Origin: an uncultured Pseudomonadales bacterium
Lineage (GTDB): Bacteria > Pseudomonadota > Gammaproteobacteria > Pseudomonadales > IMCC2047
Direction of reading: 5' to 3'
Assembly: GCA_947258895.1 (NCBI GenBank)
Contig: CAMYKE010000049.1
Span: 1 to 9,258 of the forward strand
DNA length: 9,258 bases
The notes under the pieces were generated by a model, which did not search any database, was not told the origin of the DNA, and saw nothing but the letters and a program-made list of their open reading frames with translations. The translations under genes were made by a program, and so were the position numbers. Position 1 is the first letter of the stretch, and the number at the start of each line of letters is the position of its first letter. This document shows positions 1-9,210 of the stretch, piece by piece.

Positions 1-126
1 TCGCAGATTGCACGAAAGGCGCGCAATGCATAGCCGTAGCTATGCGTAAGCGGCTCTCGTAGTGAAAAGTGTGAGGAGATGCGTGCCGAGCGGCCGCCAA
101 GCACGACAAAGCGAGTCTGACACACT
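1..126. repeat. Palindromic, probably structured intergenic element
   Basis: No convincing gene lies here. The stretch is rich in inverted repeats: GCATAGC (28-34) pairs with GCTATGC (39-45) across a 4-base loop; AGTGTG (68-73) pairs with CACACT (121-126); inside that, CGTGC (82-86) pairs with GCACG (101-105), enclosing the palindrome GCGGCCGC (90-97); ATTGC (7-11) can pair with GCAAT (23-27). It lies downstream of the degS stop. Such nested arms suggest a dispersed intergenic repeat (REP or MITE-like) or a structured RNA, but no second copy is in the window, so repeat status is inference. It continues to the window edge and may be incomplete. No T-run follows the stems on either strand, so it is not a standard intrinsic terminator. 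Confidence 0.35.
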
Positions 127-205
127 GTAAATCCCGGATACTCTGCAAAAGCCTGCGATAGCTGTATATCCCATCGGTTGAAGCTGTATCGGTGAGGGAT
201 GCGGG

Positions 206-1396
206 CTAGCGAATTTGCTGTGCTACGCGCTTCGCAACCAATGCCTTGACGACCCGCTGTTGGCCTTTGCGAATTAACGTGATCTCGACGGAAGAACCGG
301 GTTTGGTCTGGGTGATCTGGTTCATCACCTGACGTGCGTCCAGTACCGGCTGTTCGTCGACCTGTAGCATGACATCTCCCGGCTTGATACCGGCCATGTG
401 CGCCGGCCCGCCTCGGTTGATGCCTGCGATCAATACGCCCTCCGTGGACGCCAGGCCAAAAGACTGCGCCAGCGCCGGGGTTACCGGCTGTACTTCGACT
501 CCAAGCCAGCCTCGTTCGACACTGCCGTTACGAATGATCTCCTGCATGATCTGGCTGGCCAGGTCCGAGGGAATGGCAAACCCGATGCCCTGGGATCCGC
601 CGGACTTGGAAAAAATCGCCGTGTTCACGCCAATTAATTCGCCATAGGCGTTTACCAGCGCGCCACCGGAATTGCCCGGATTGATGGCGGCATCCGTCTG
701 GATAAAATCCTCGAAAGTGGTGAGTCCAAGCTGGTGTCGCCCCGTCGCGCTGATAATTCCCATGGTGACGGTCTGCCCGACACCGAAGGGATTGCCGATC
801 GCCAGTGCTACATCCCCGACTTCAATCTGCTCCGAGGATGCCAGTGAAATCACGGGCAAGTCTACCAGGTCTACTTTCAGGATCGCCAGGTCGGTTTCCG
901 GGTCGGTGCCGACCACGGTAGCAAAACTTGCCCTGCCGTCACGCAGTGCGACTGCAATTTCATCCGCGTTTGCGATTACATGATTGTTGGTTAGCAGGTA
1001 GCCATCCGAGCTGATGACCACCCCGGAACCCAGGCTGGATTGCATTCGCTGCCGTTTGGGCAGGCTGCGGTTGCCAAAAAAGCGCCGAAAGAACGGGTCA
1101 GTCATCAAGGGATGGGTTTCCTCGACAACCTTGGTGGTGTAGACATTCACTACCGCGGGTGCGGCGCGCTTTACTGCATCGGCATAGGATACGGGCCCGA
1201 ACCGCGAGGGTCCGGGAATGCTCGGATCCATGCCCGAATCCCTGCTGTCAAGGTTCGGCATCGTGGACTTGATGCCGGGCCTGCCGGCAGTGTCGCTCGG
1301 CGGCGCCAGGGTATCGGGATAGAGGTACAGAAACAGCACAGCGACGATAACGCCTGCCAGCGCTGGCCAAAGGATCAGTCGGGAAAACGATTTCAT
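206..1396 (-). CDS. degS: DegS/AlgW-type periplasmic serine protease (HtrA family)
   Basis: Inner-membrane-anchored HtrA protease of 396 residues. Residues 7-26 form one hydrophobic N-terminal segment with a short basic start, which acts as a signal anchor and leaves the protease in the periplasm. The trypsin-like domain (about 70-290) carries the full triad: H139 in TNNHV, D169 in ETDLAIL and S243 in GNSGG. A single PDZ domain follows (about 297-390). One PDZ plus an uncleaved anchor indicates DegS/AlgW rather than two-PDZ DegP/MucD. In this family, misfolded outer-membrane protein C-termini bind the PDZ and trigger cleavage of the anti-sigma factor RseA/MucA, freeing RpoE/AlgU. The ATG start has no clear Shine-Dalgarno, and no in-frame start lies just upstream. 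The gene diverges from nif3, a neighbourhood also seen around algW in pseudomonads. The exact substrate here is inferred. Confidence 0.96.
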   Translation of the reverse strand: MKSFSRLILWPALAGVIVAVLFLYLYPDTLAPPSDTAGRPGIKSTMPNLDSRDSGMDPSIPGPSRFGPVSYADAVKRAAPAVVNVYTTKVVEETHPLMTDPFFRRFFGNRSLPKRQRMQSSLGSGVVISSDGYLLTNNHVIANADEIAVALRDGRASFATVVGTDPETDLAILKVDLVDLPVISLASSEQIEVGDVALAIGNPFGVGQTVTMGIISATGRHQLGLTTFEDFIQTDAAINPGNSGGALVNAYGELIGVNTAIFSKSGGSQGIGFAIPSDLASQIMQEIIRNGSVERGWLGVEVQPVTPALAQSFGLASTEGVLIAGINRGGPAHMAGIKPGDVMLQVDEQPVLDARQVMNQITQTKPGSSVEITLIRKGQQRVVKALVAKRVAQQIR

Positions 1397-1439
1397 CGAT
1401 GTTTTAACACGTGGTGGAGTCGCCTCTGGAAGTGCAGTC

Positions 1440-1445
1440 TTTATA
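1440..1445 (-). promoter_or_regulatory. Possible -10 box for degS
   Basis: On the minus strand this reads TATAAA (5 of 6 matches to TATAAT), about 44 bases before the degS start. No good -35 hexamer stands 16-18 bases upstream, so this is only a tentative promoter. Confidence 0.25.
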
Positions 1446-1467
1446 GCCCACTGTTGAGGCCTGCCGG

Positions 1468-1638
1468 ATGTTGTTATTATGGCATAAATTCAAATCGCAG
1501 AAACCTTGGCGGTGCTCTGTTACCATGGTTATTGCGAGTTTTGGGGCGCCGCTGTTATGCCCCGCCTGGAAATACCACCGTGCGCGCTACCGCGGCAACC
1601 TTGAAGACGCAGCTACCATGTTGACAGACTACCGATGA
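1468..1638 (+). CDS. Small ORF (56 aa) coupled to nif3, function unknown
   Basis: An ATG at 1468 is preceded by GAGG with an 8-base spacer, a good ribosome binding site. The frame runs 56 codons and ends in TGA at 1636-1638, overlapping the nif3 ATG (1635-1637) as ATGA. nif3 itself has no recognisable Shine-Dalgarno, so translation of nif3 could depend on ribosomes ending this ORF. The product would begin MLLLWHKFK, be basic in the first half, contain three Trp and two Cys, and end in MLTDYR. I do not recognise a family. A GGGGC/GCCCC hairpin (1543-1547 with 1559-1563) lies inside it. It may be a real small protein, a leader ORF with only a regulatory role, or chance; the frame is open only back to a TAG at about 1444. 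Confidence 0.35.
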   Translation: MLLLWHKFKSQKPWRCSVTMVIASFGAPLLCPAWKYHRARYRGNLEDAATMLTDYR

Positions 1639-2396
1639 GCATTTCGCTGGAACAGCTACTTGGGGCGTGCAATGATCTCCTGCAGCCACAACGGTTTGAC
1701 GATTACTGCCCCAATGGGCTGCAAGTGGAGGGCGCCGCGACCATCGATACCCTGGTTACCGGTGTAACAGCCAGCCAGGCCCTGCTGGAGGCGGCCGTTG
1801 CAGCCGGCGCCCAGGCGGTGCTGGTGCATCATGGCTATTTCTGGAAAGGCGACAGCTCCCGGGTGACCGGCATGCTCAAGCGCCGCCTTCGATTGTTACT
1901 AGAGCACGATATCAGTTTGCTGGCGTATCATCTGCCGCTGGATGCATTGCCTGAATTCGGCAATAACGCCAGTTTGGCCAAGGTGCTGGGATTCAACGTT
2001 ACCGGCGACTTGCAGCCCGGCCGTGAGCACAGCATCGGGTTGCTGGGCGAGCTTTCTCAGCCCATGCCGGCGGCAGCGCTAGGCAGACTGATCAGCGAAC
2101 GCCTGCAGCGCGAGCCGATCCACATACCGGGTCGTGAGGATATCGTAACCCGGGTTGCCTGGTGCACCGGCGCCGCGCAGGGATATATAGGCCAGGCCGT
2201 TGCGGCGGGCGCCGATGCCTATATTACGGGGGAGATATCCGAGCAGACCGTGCACATTGCGCGTGAATCCGGGATTCATTTCTTCGCCGCCGGTCATCAT
2301 GCGACGGAGCGTTATGGCGTGCAGGCGGTAGGGCATTATCTTGCCCAAAAAACCGGTATCCGTCACCAGTTTATCGATATCGATAATCCCGCCTGA
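1635..2396 (+). CDS. Nif3/YbgI-like dinuclear metal centre protein (DUF34)
   Basis: Member of the Nif3/YbgI family, 253 residues, close to the 247 of E. coli YbgI. These proteins form toroidal hexamers with two metals per subunit. Database names such as 'GTP cyclohydrolase 1 type 2' reflect a single report, and the physiological role is unsettled. All five expected metal ligands are visible: H65 and H66 in VLVHHGYFW, D103 in YHLPLDA, and H221 and E225 in AAGHHATERYG. The N-terminal motif DDYCPNGLQVEG (22-33) is also typical. The ATG lacks an obvious ribosome binding site but overlaps the stop of a 56-codon upstream ORF as ATGA. It is divergent from degS and convergent with yhcB. The protein is cytoplasmic, with no signal peptide. 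Confidence 0.94.
   Translation: MSISLEQLLGACNDLLQPQRFDDYCPNGLQVEGAATIDTLVTGVTASQALLEAAVAAGAQAVLVHHGYFWKGDSSRVTGMLKRRLRLLLEHDISLLAYHLPLDALPEFGNNASLAKVLGFNVTGDLQPGREHSIGLLGELSQPMPAAALGRLISERLQREPIHIPGREDIVTRVAWCTGAAQGYIGQAVAAGADAYITGEISEQTVHIARESGIHFFAAGHHATERYGVQAVGHYLAQKTGIRHQFIDIDNPA
2371..2386. repeat. 16-bp perfect palindrome within nif3
   Basis: TTATCGATATCGATAA is a perfect inverted repeat with no spacer, placed in the last codons of nif3 where it encodes part of FIDIDN. It may be a protein-binding site or chance from the repeated ATCGAT codons (I-D-I-D). Confidence 0.5.
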
Positions 2397-2405
2397 AGGC
2401 GCGGG
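2388..2405. terminator. Short hairpin between convergent nif3 and yhcB
   Basis: GCC (2391-2393) pairs with GGC (2398-2400) around a TGAA loop, and CCC (2388-2390) can pair with GGG (2403-2405), with GC bulged. It spans the nif3 stop and lies before the yhcB stop in the 34-base convergent gap. No T-run follows on either strand, so it is at best a weak or Rho-assisted terminator. Confidence 0.25.
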
Positions 2406-2430
2406 TCAGCAACACCCTTGTGATCGGGCG

Positions 2431-2880
2431 TCAGGCAGTCTTTTCCGTGGGCGCAGGTTTCTGCGTGGCCGCGTCGTCGGTTGCAGCGCCATCCGTCGGC
2501 GCATAATCTTTCGGCGGTTCTGCCGGCATTGCCGGTTCCGCCTCGGTCATTTCGGAAAGCAGCGCGTTGGGCTGCTGCTGGCCCAGTCGCTCGGCAGGGA
2601 CTTGCGAATCCGCGAGCTTTTCGGCACCGCTCGCGAGGTGCTTGTAAACCTTTACGTAGTCTTCGGTGAGGTTGTGCACCAGCTCCGAGGTAGTGCTGAA
2701 GTGGCTGGTCACGCTCTGTTTGTAGATGTCGAAGTCGTGTTCGACTTCCTGGAGCCGGGATTCGAGCTTGCGGGATTTGACGTCGTCGGACTGCAGCGTT
2801 TTAAACAGCACCAGGCCAAGGCCGGTTCCCGCTATGAATGCTACGATCGCGACAAACCATATGGAAGTAAACAAGTCCAC
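2431..2880 (-). CDS. zapG: YhcB/ZapG family (DUF1043) inner-membrane protein
   Basis: Protein of 149 residues; E. coli YhcB is 132. One transmembrane helix at about 7-27 (Gly- and Ala-rich, ending GLGLVLF) sits at the extreme N-terminus. A charged, probably coiled-coil stretch follows (about 30-65), then the family's conserved block SHFSTTSELVHNLTEDY (59-75) and VYKHLASGAEKL (78-89). The tail (about 110-149) is rich in Pro, Ala and Glu and is likely disordered and cytoplasmic. Family members in E. coli (YhcB, also called ZapG) associate with division and elongation proteins and affect envelope growth; the role here is inferred by homology. The start is GTG, preceded by GGAG with a 5-base spacer, which supports this choice. 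It lies downstream of the csp terminator and converges on nif3. Confidence 0.9.
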   Translation of the reverse strand: MDLFTSIWFVAIVAFIAGTGLGLVLFKTLQSDDVKSRKLESRLQEVEHDFDIYKQSVTSHFSTTSELVHNLTEDYVKVYKHLASGAEKLADSQVPAERLGQQQPNALLSEMTEAEPAMPAEPPKDYAPTDGAATDDAATQKPAPTEKTA

Positions 2881-2900
2881 GGCTGCTCCAAACTAGTCGG

Positions 2901-2935
2901 TATATAAAATCAGGCCCGGGACAGAATCATCCCGG
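2901..2935 (-). terminator. Intrinsic terminator of the cold-shock gene
   Basis: On the minus strand, CCGGGA (2916-2921 on plus) pairs with TCCCGG (2930-2935) around an 8-base loop, followed within a few bases by TGATTTTATATA. It starts about 20 bases after the csp stop codon. The T tract is short and interrupted, so efficiency is uncertain. The same AT-rich tract could hold a -10 (TATATA) for yhcB. Confidence 0.6.
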
Positions 2936-2955
2936 TGGTTGCTGGCCCGGCGGTA

Positions 2956-3165
2956 TCAAGTCGGGGAAACATCCTCGGCCTGGAGGCCTTTCTGGCCTTC
3001 AACGATGGTATATTCCACCAATTGACCATCGATTAACTTCCGGTAACCGTCGCCCCGTATCGCCCGGTAGTGCACAAAGACATCTTCCCCGCCTTCGCGC
3101 TCGATAAACCCGTAGCCTTTTGCGTTATTAAACCACTTGACTGTGCCAGTCTCACGATCAGCCAT
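2956..3165 (-). CDS. CspA-family cold-shock protein
   Basis: A 69-residue single cold-shock domain (five-stranded OB fold) that binds single-stranded RNA and DNA and acts as an RNA chaperone or antiterminator. RNP1 is KGYGFIE (16-22) and RNP2 is VFVHY (29-33); W11, F12, F20, F30 and H32 supply the stacking surface. RNP2 has Tyr where CspA usually has Phe. The segment [13 protein letters not shown] is typical of the proteobacterial CspD/CapB-like single-domain proteins. An in-frame start 18 bases further upstream exists, but the ATG at 3165 matches family length and has GAGG with an 8-base spacer. The gene is probably monocistronic: own promoter (3260-3287), a leader of about 88 bases, and a terminator. 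Whether it is cold-induced cannot be read from the sequence. Confidence 0.95.
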   Translation of the reverse strand: MADRETGTVKWFNNAKGYGFIEREGGEDVFVHYRAIRGDGYRKLIDGQLVEYTIVEGQKGLQAEDVSPT

Positions 3166-3259
3166 ATTCCTTACCTCACACACTTGCTGTATTATTTTTT
3201 TGCTTGTTTTTCGTTATCATCGAGACTGCGGGCAACAAAGCCAGCGTAGCCTCCCCGTC

Positions 3260-3287
3260 ATTATATCGACACAAGCCGAATAAACAA
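3260..3287 (-). promoter_or_regulatory. Sigma-70-type promoter of the cold-shock gene
   Basis: On the minus strand the -10 is a perfect TATAAT (3260-3265) and the -35 is TTGTTT (3282-3287, 3 of 6 matches) with a 16-base spacer. Predicted transcription starts near 3253, giving an untranslated leader of about 88 bases. The leader is A-rich just before the ribosome binding site, as is common for strongly translated or temperature-responsive messages. Confidence 0.6.
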
Positions 3288-3305
3288 CTGACCGTCAGGC
3301 ACTTT

Positions 3306-6074
3306 TTAATCGAGTCTCTCCAGCTTTGTCAGTTGCTCCTGCAGTTTGTTCAGGTTCGCCTGCAACCCTGCCTGACGCTCGCGCTCTCTCGCCACTACTG
3401 CTTGCGGTGCCTTGGCGACAAAATTCGCATTGTTAAGTTTGCCCGCGATACCCTGTAGTTCTTTACCCGCCTTTTGTATCTCACGACCCAGCCGGGCGCT
3501 CTCTGCAGAAACATCGATCAAACCTTGCAGGGGTACCAGAATCTCCAGGTTGGCAACGATCTGAATTGCCGCGGGCGGTGGTTCCCGGGTCTGCAGTACA
3601 TCGATGCCCTCGAGTTTGGCGAGCTTGGTCAGGTACTGGCGGTTTTGCTGCAGACGCCGTTCATCCTCGGCGCTGGCGTTTTTCAGCAGTACCGGTACGG
3701 GTTTAGCCGGAGAGATATTCATCTCGCCCCGAATATTGCGGATGGCTATGATAACGCCCTGCAGCCATTCGATGTCCGCCACGGCCTGCGGGTCAATGCG
3801 TTGCGGATCGGCCTGCGGGTAGGGCTGGGTCATGATACTGTCGCCCTGCCGGCCGGCAAGGATTTTTACCTGCTGCCAGATTTCCTCGGTAATGAACGGC
3901 ATCAGCGGGTGTGCCAGGCGCAGCATGGCTTCCAGGACGCGAATAAGGGTGCGCCGGGTACCGGTTTTCTGCGCGGCGCTCGCCTGCTCGTCCCACAATA
4001 CCGGCTTGGACAGTTCCAGGTACCAGTCGCAGTATTCGTTCCAGGTGAAGCTGTATAACTTTTGCGAGACGATATCGAAGCGATACTGGCCAATCGCCGT
4101 CTCAATTTCAGCGGTCACTTCCTGCAGGCGCGATGTGATCCAGCGATCGGCCAGTGACAGTTGCAGCTCGGCGGTGTCATCCTGGTCGCACTCCTCGCCT
4201 TCGGTATTCATCAGGACGTAACGCGCGGCATTCCAGATCTTGTTGCAGAAGTTGCGGAAGCCCTCGATACGACCCACATCGAAGTTGATATCCCGCCCGG
4301 TGGAGGCGAGCGAATAATAAGTATAGCGCAGTGCGTCAGTGCCATACGCGCTAATGCCGTCCGGGAAATCGCTGCTGGTGAGTTTTTCTATCCGTTCGCG
4401 CAGCTTGGGAACCTGCATGCCGGTAGTGCGTTTTGCCACCAGTGGCTCGAGCCCGATGCCATCGATAAGGTCGATCGGGTCGAGTACGTTTCCCTTGGAC
4501 TTGGACATTTTCTGGCCATGGCTGTCACGCACCAGGCCGTGCACATACACGGTACGGAAAGGCACCTCATTCATGAAGTGGAGGGTGAGCATGATCATCC
4601 GCGCGACCCAGAAAAATATGATATCGAAGCCGGTCACCAGCACGTTGGTGGGATGGAAGGCTTGCAATTCCTCTGTGGCGTGTGGCCACCCCAGAGTGCC
4701 GAAGGTCCATAACCCGGAACTGAACCAGGTATCCAGGACATCCTCGTCGCGGGTCAGCTCGATATCCGCAGCCAGATCATGCTGCTCGCGCACCGCAGCC
4801 TCGGAATGGCCTACGTACACCTTGCCGGTTGCGTCATACCAGGCCGGGATCCGGTGCCCCCACCACAACTGGCGCGAGATACACCAGTCCTGGATATCGC
4901 GCATCCAGGCGAAATAGGTGTTCTCCCATTGCTTGGGTACAAACCTGATGTCGCCGTCCTCGACCGCCCTGATCGCTCTATCCGCCAGCGGACGGGTTTT
5001 TACGTACCATTGGTTAGTAAGGTAGGGTTCGATCACCACGCCGCTGCGATCGCCGCGGGGCACCTTGAGCAGGTGATCGGCGACCTTTTCGAGCAAACCC
5101 AGGGTTTTCAGGTCAGCAACGACTTGCTGCCGGGCAGCTTCGCGTTCCATGCCTCGGTAGGCCGCCGGGACATCGCCATTCAGGCGAGCGTCGTTGTCAA
5201 AAATATTGATCATTGCCAGGCCGTGGCGCTGCCCCACCTCGTAGTCGTTGAAGTCATGGGCGGGGGTGATCTTGACACAGCCGGTGCCAAAATCCTTGTC
5301 GACATAGTCGTCCGCAATGATGGGAATGTCGCGGTCCGCCAATGGCAAACGAATGGTTTTTCCAATTAGCTGTCGATAGCGTTCGTCATCGGGGTGCACC
5401 GCAACGGCGGTATCGCCGAGCATTGTCTCGGGACGGGTGGTGGCCACCGAGACATGGCCGGAGCCATCGCTAAGCGGATAGCGAAAGTGCCACATGAAAC
5501 CCTTTTCCTCCTCTGAAATCACCTCGAGGTCGGAAATGGCGGTATGTAATTTGGGGTCCCAGTTGACCAGCCGCTTGCCGCGATAGATCAGGCCATCGTT
5601 GTAGAGCCGCACAAACGCTTCCTGGACGGCTTCGGAAAAGCCCTCGTCCATCGTAAAGCGTTCCCGCGACCAGTCGGGGGACGCACCCAGGCGTCGCAGT
5701 TGTTGCGTAATGGCGCCGCCGGATTCCTTTTTCCACTCCCACACCTTGTCGATAAATACCTCGCGGCCGAGGTCATGACGAGACTGGTCCTGCTCATCCA
5801 GTTGCCGCTCCACCACCATCTGGGTGGCAATGCCGGCATGGTCAGTCCCAACCTGCCACAGCGTATTGGCGCCCTGCATGCGCTGATGGCGCACCAGCGC
5901 GTCCATAATTGCTTCCTGGAAGCCATGTCCCATGTGCAGGCTGCCGGTCACATTGGGCGGCGGAATCATGATGCAAAACGGCTCGCCGTGACCGCTCGGT
6001 TTGAAATAGCCGCGCTGTTCCCAGGTGGAGTACCAGTGTTGTTCAATTTGTTGGGGTTGGTAAGTCTTTTCCAT
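3306..6074 (-). CDS. valS: Valyl-tRNA synthetase
   Basis: Class I aminoacyl-tRNA synthetase of 922 residues (E. coli ValS is 951) that charges tRNA-Val in the cytoplasm. The HIGH signature appears as HMGH (47-50) after PPPNVTGSL. The KMSKS loop is at 522-526 in [11 protein letters not shown]. The CP1 editing domain, which hydrolyses mischarged Thr-tRNA, is intact, with [13 protein letters not shown] (212-224) and [11 protein letters not shown] (271-281). The anticodon-binding helical domain follows (about 630-790), and the C-terminal 75 or so residues are a charged coiled-coil arm typical of ValS. The start ATG has GGAG with a short 3-base spacer. It lies 91 bases downstream of holC, but a strong terminator separates the two, so a separate promoter is likely. 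The pepA-holC-valS order is widespread in gammaproteobacteria. Confidence 0.99.
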   Translation of the reverse strand: MEKTYQPQQIEQHWYSTWEQRGYFKPSGHGEPFCIMIPPPNVTGSLHMGHGFQEAIMDALVRHQRMQGANTLWQVGTDHAGIATQMVVERQLDEQDQSRHDLGREVFIDKVWEWKKESGGAITQQLRRLGASPDWSRERFTMDEGFSEAVQEAFVRLYNDGLIYRGKRLVNWDPKLHTAISDLEVISEEEKGFMWHFRYPLSDGSGHVSVATTRPETMLGDTAVAVHPDDERYRQLIGKTIRLPLADRDIPIIADDYVDKDFGTGCVKITPAHDFNDYEVGQRHGLAMINIFDNDARLNGDVPAAYRGMEREAARQQVVADLKTLGLLEKVADHLLKVPRGDRSGVVIEPYLTNQWYVKTRPLADRAIRAVEDGDIRFVPKQWENTYFAWMRDIQDWCISRQLWWGHRIPAWYDATGKVYVGHSEAAVREQHDLAADIELTRDEDVLDTWFSSGLWTFGTLGWPHATEELQAFHPTNVLVTGFDIIFFWVARMIMLTLHFMNEVPFRTVYVHGLVRDSHGQKMSKSKGNVLDPIDLIDGIGLEPLVAKRTTGMQVPKLRERIEKLTSSDFPDGISAYGTDALRYTYYSLASTGRDINFDVGRIEGFRNFCNKIWNAARYVLMNTEGEECDQDDTAELQLSLADRWITSRLQEVTAEIETAIGQYRFDIVSQKLYSFTWNEYCDWYLELSKPVLWDEQASAAQKTGTRRTLIRVLEAMLRLAHPLMPFITEEIWQQVKILAGRQGDSIMTQPYPQADPQRIDPQAVADIEWLQGVIIAIRNIRGEMNISPAKPVPVLLKNASAEDERRLQQNRQYLTKLAKLEGIDVLQTREPPPAAIQIVANLEILVPLQGLIDVSAESARLGREIQKAGKELQGIAGKLNNANFVAKAPQAVVARERERQAGLQANLNKLQEQLTKLERLD

Positions 6075-6111
6075 GATCTCCGGCTTCGGGGGCGGGGTTA
6101 ATCTGTTGGCG

Positions 6112-6165
6112 CAAAAAAGTCCCGATTATACAGCGCCTGCAGGGGCTCTCATACACTGATCGGGA

Positions 6166-6167
<2 letters not shown>
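6112..6167 (-). terminator. Intrinsic terminator after holC
   Basis: On the minus strand, TCCCGAT pairs with ATCGGGA (7 bp; the plus copies are CCCGAT at 6121-6126 and ATCGGG at 6159-6164), followed after one C by six T residues (plus A-run about 6113-6118). Inner pairing of CAGTG with CGCTG (one G-U) extends the stem, and CCTGCAGG lies at the apex. This is the clearest terminator in the window and should end the pepA-holC transcript. Confidence 0.8.
6125..6130 (-). promoter_or_regulatory. Candidate -10 box for valS
   Basis: A perfect TATAAT on the minus strand, about 50 bases before the valS start, would give a leader of about 44 bases. The -35 region is poor (TATGAG at a 17-base spacer). 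The box lies within the descending part of the holC terminator, so transcription ending for one gene and starting for the next share the same bases. Confidence 0.4.
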
Positions 6168-8072
<1,905 letters not shown>

Positions 8073-8567
8073 TTAGGCTGGCGGTGCGGGTGTCCGGCGT
8101 TTGCGACGCCTGCCGGGTGGTTTCGGTAGCACGATGAGGCGCGTGCTGGAATACCGATCGTGCCAGCTGAGATGCTCGCGATCGACCAAAATCCACAAAT
8201 ATCCAAGGCCGCCAAGACCTAGCGCTGCGATGGCGGTAACAAAGCGCAACAGGCATTGCGTAAGTGTGACGCGTGACGCGGGATCCAGTTGGTTTACGAT
8301 CTTGATGCGCCAGGCGCGCATGCCAGCAGTTTGGCCGCCGTCGCGCCAGAATTTGGCAAAAAATGCGAAGGTGGTTGCGAGGCAGGCAAACAACAGAACT
8401 ACGCGCGCGGGACCGGTGATCACCTCGTTGCCGTTTAGTGCTACGCCGATGCCGCCAACCACCATCCACAGCGCGACGACCAGCAGCGCATCATAACCCA
8501 GGGCTGCAATACGGCGCAGTAGCCCGGCTACCGGGTAAGCAGTTTCCTCTACAGCTATTTCACTCAT
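8073..8567 (-). CDS. RDD-family membrane protein
   Basis: A 164-residue inner-membrane protein of the RDD family. The signature is present: R18/R19 and D26 in LLRRIAALGYDALL at the start of the first hydrophobic helix (about 24-44), a second helix (about 53-73), the connecting motif GGQTAGMRAWRIKIV (77-91), a third helix (about 105-128), and the closing block RxHLSWHDRYSSTRLIV (130-146). The C-terminal tail is very basic (PGRRRKRRTPAPPA). The family has no settled function; some members are proposed ion transporters or antiporter parts. The ATG has no evident Shine-Dalgarno. The gene is on the same strand as pepA, 207 bases upstream. In Pseudomonas an RDD gene lies near lptFG and pepA, so the neighbourhood is partly conserved. 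Confidence 0.85.
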   Translation of the reverse strand: MSEIAVEETAYPVAGLLRRIAALGYDALLVVALWMVVGGIGVALNGNEVITGPARVVLLFACLATTFAFFAKFWRDGGQTAGMRAWRIKIVNQLDPASRVTLTQCLLRFVTAIAALGLGGLGYLWILVDREHLSWHDRYSSTRLIVLPKPPGRRRKRRTPAPPA

Positions 8568-8745
8568 GAAAGGGTTATGGTGGCAAAATTGGCGATCGGG
8601 CGAGTTGTCCTGAGTGCGCGCGCGGCCTGCCCGTCGGGTGCGCGGAATATCGATTCACCAGGATTGGACGGTGTTTCAAACCGGTCGCAAGGGCAGCGCC
8701 AAAAAGTCAGGATTCTAGCAGGTTGCAAGCGCGAACGGGAGACTT
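8568..8745. other. Intergenic region upstream of the RDD gene
   Basis: No ORF is supported. On the minus strand a TAGAAT box (8712-8717, 5 of 6 to TATAAT) could serve the RDD gene, but its -35 is poor and the leader would be about 140 bases. I see no clear terminator for the upstream PilZ-like gene. Confidence 0.3.
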
Positions 8746-9135
8746 CTACTTAAGGTTCAGTTCGATTCGCGCCAGCGCATCCTGGACATCGGGCGATTGC
8801 ATGTAGGAATTGGCGCCGTAATAGAATTGCGCGCCGTACCGATATTTACCTCCCTGGCGGCGGGCGTTGTGGATCACGGCTACCAGGCCTTTTAGGCAAG
8901 TGGCAGGGGTTTTGATATTGACAATAATCTGTTCACACATGTCGAGGCGGATGATGGTAGAGAAGCAGAATCCATACTGGTTGAAGTTGATCCAGTCGAC
9001 CTCGATTGCCTTGCGTAGTTCATGCAGGAAGCGTTGGCGTTTGAAGCAGATGCACATGGCGCCGTCGTTGTAGCGCACATATTTACGCTGATCGCAGCAG
9101 TTCGCGATGAGCTTGAATTTTTCCAGTGGACGCAT
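8746..9135 (-). CDS. Probable PilZ-domain protein, cysteine-rich
   Basis: About 129 residues from this ATG. It shows the layout of a PilZ cyclic-di-GMP-binding domain: an RxxxR element (RKYVR), then 28 residues later NFNQYG, which fits [D/N]xSxxG except that Ser is Asn, then alternating strands and a closing YRYGAQF resembling the usual YRxGxxF. PilZ proteins couple c-di-GMP to motility, polysaccharide or other outputs. The Ser-to-Asn change makes c-di-GMP binding uncertain. Seven Cys occur in the protein, including CC just before RKYVR and CxC soon after, unusual for a cytosolic PilZ. No signal peptide or helix pair is visible. A GTG at 9156 would add 7 residues, but its AGGA touches the start codon with no spacer, so the ATG at 9135 is preferred though its own ribosome site is weak. 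No partner gene is evident. Confidence 0.55.
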   Translation of the reverse strand: MRPLEKFKLIANCCDQRKYVRYNDGAMCICFKRQRFLHELRKAIEVDWINFNQYGFCFSTIIRLDMCEQIIVNIKTPATCLKGLVAVIHNARRQGGKYRYGAQFYYGANSYMQSPDVQDALARIELNLK

Positions 9136-9204
9136 ATGACTATACCACTCTTTCACTCCTGCCGGGACCGTGCCGCCCCATGGGGTTAGCCTATTCGTTC
9201 CTTG

Positions 9205-9210
9205 AGTATA
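9205..9210 (-). promoter_or_regulatory. Candidate -10 box for the PilZ-like gene
   Basis: TATACT on the minus strand (5 of 6 to TATAAT), about 70 bases before the ATG at 9135. No good -35 is visible at the right distance. A CCCCATGGGG palindrome (9176-9185) lies between this box and the gene and would be near the start of the leader. Confidence 0.35.

Noticed and set aside
90..97. GCGGCCGC as a functional site
   Set aside because: It is a simple 8-bp palindrome that cannot form a hairpin loop alone; only meaningful as part of the larger element.
1040..1624. 194-codon plus-strand frame from within degS to near nif3
   Set aside because: Most of it is antisense to degS with no recognisable domain; the 56-codon frame in the gap has a better ribosome site and stop-start overlap.
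1621..1626. Perfect TTGACA just before nif3, as a -35 box
   Set aside because: A matching -10 would fall inside nif3 past its start codon, and no TATAAT-like sequence is there.
3288..3305. CTGA/TCAG hairpin after valS as a terminator
   Set aside because: The stem is only 4 bp with a 3-base loop and an interrupted T tract; too weak to call.
4161..4712. Long open frames on the plus strand across valS
   Set aside because: They are antisense shadows of valS, whose motifs and full length are unmistakable.
9176..9185. CCCCATGGGG as an operator upstream of the PilZ-like gene
   Set aside because: It is a single short palindrome with no second half-site or known regulator nearby; noted only within the promoter entry.
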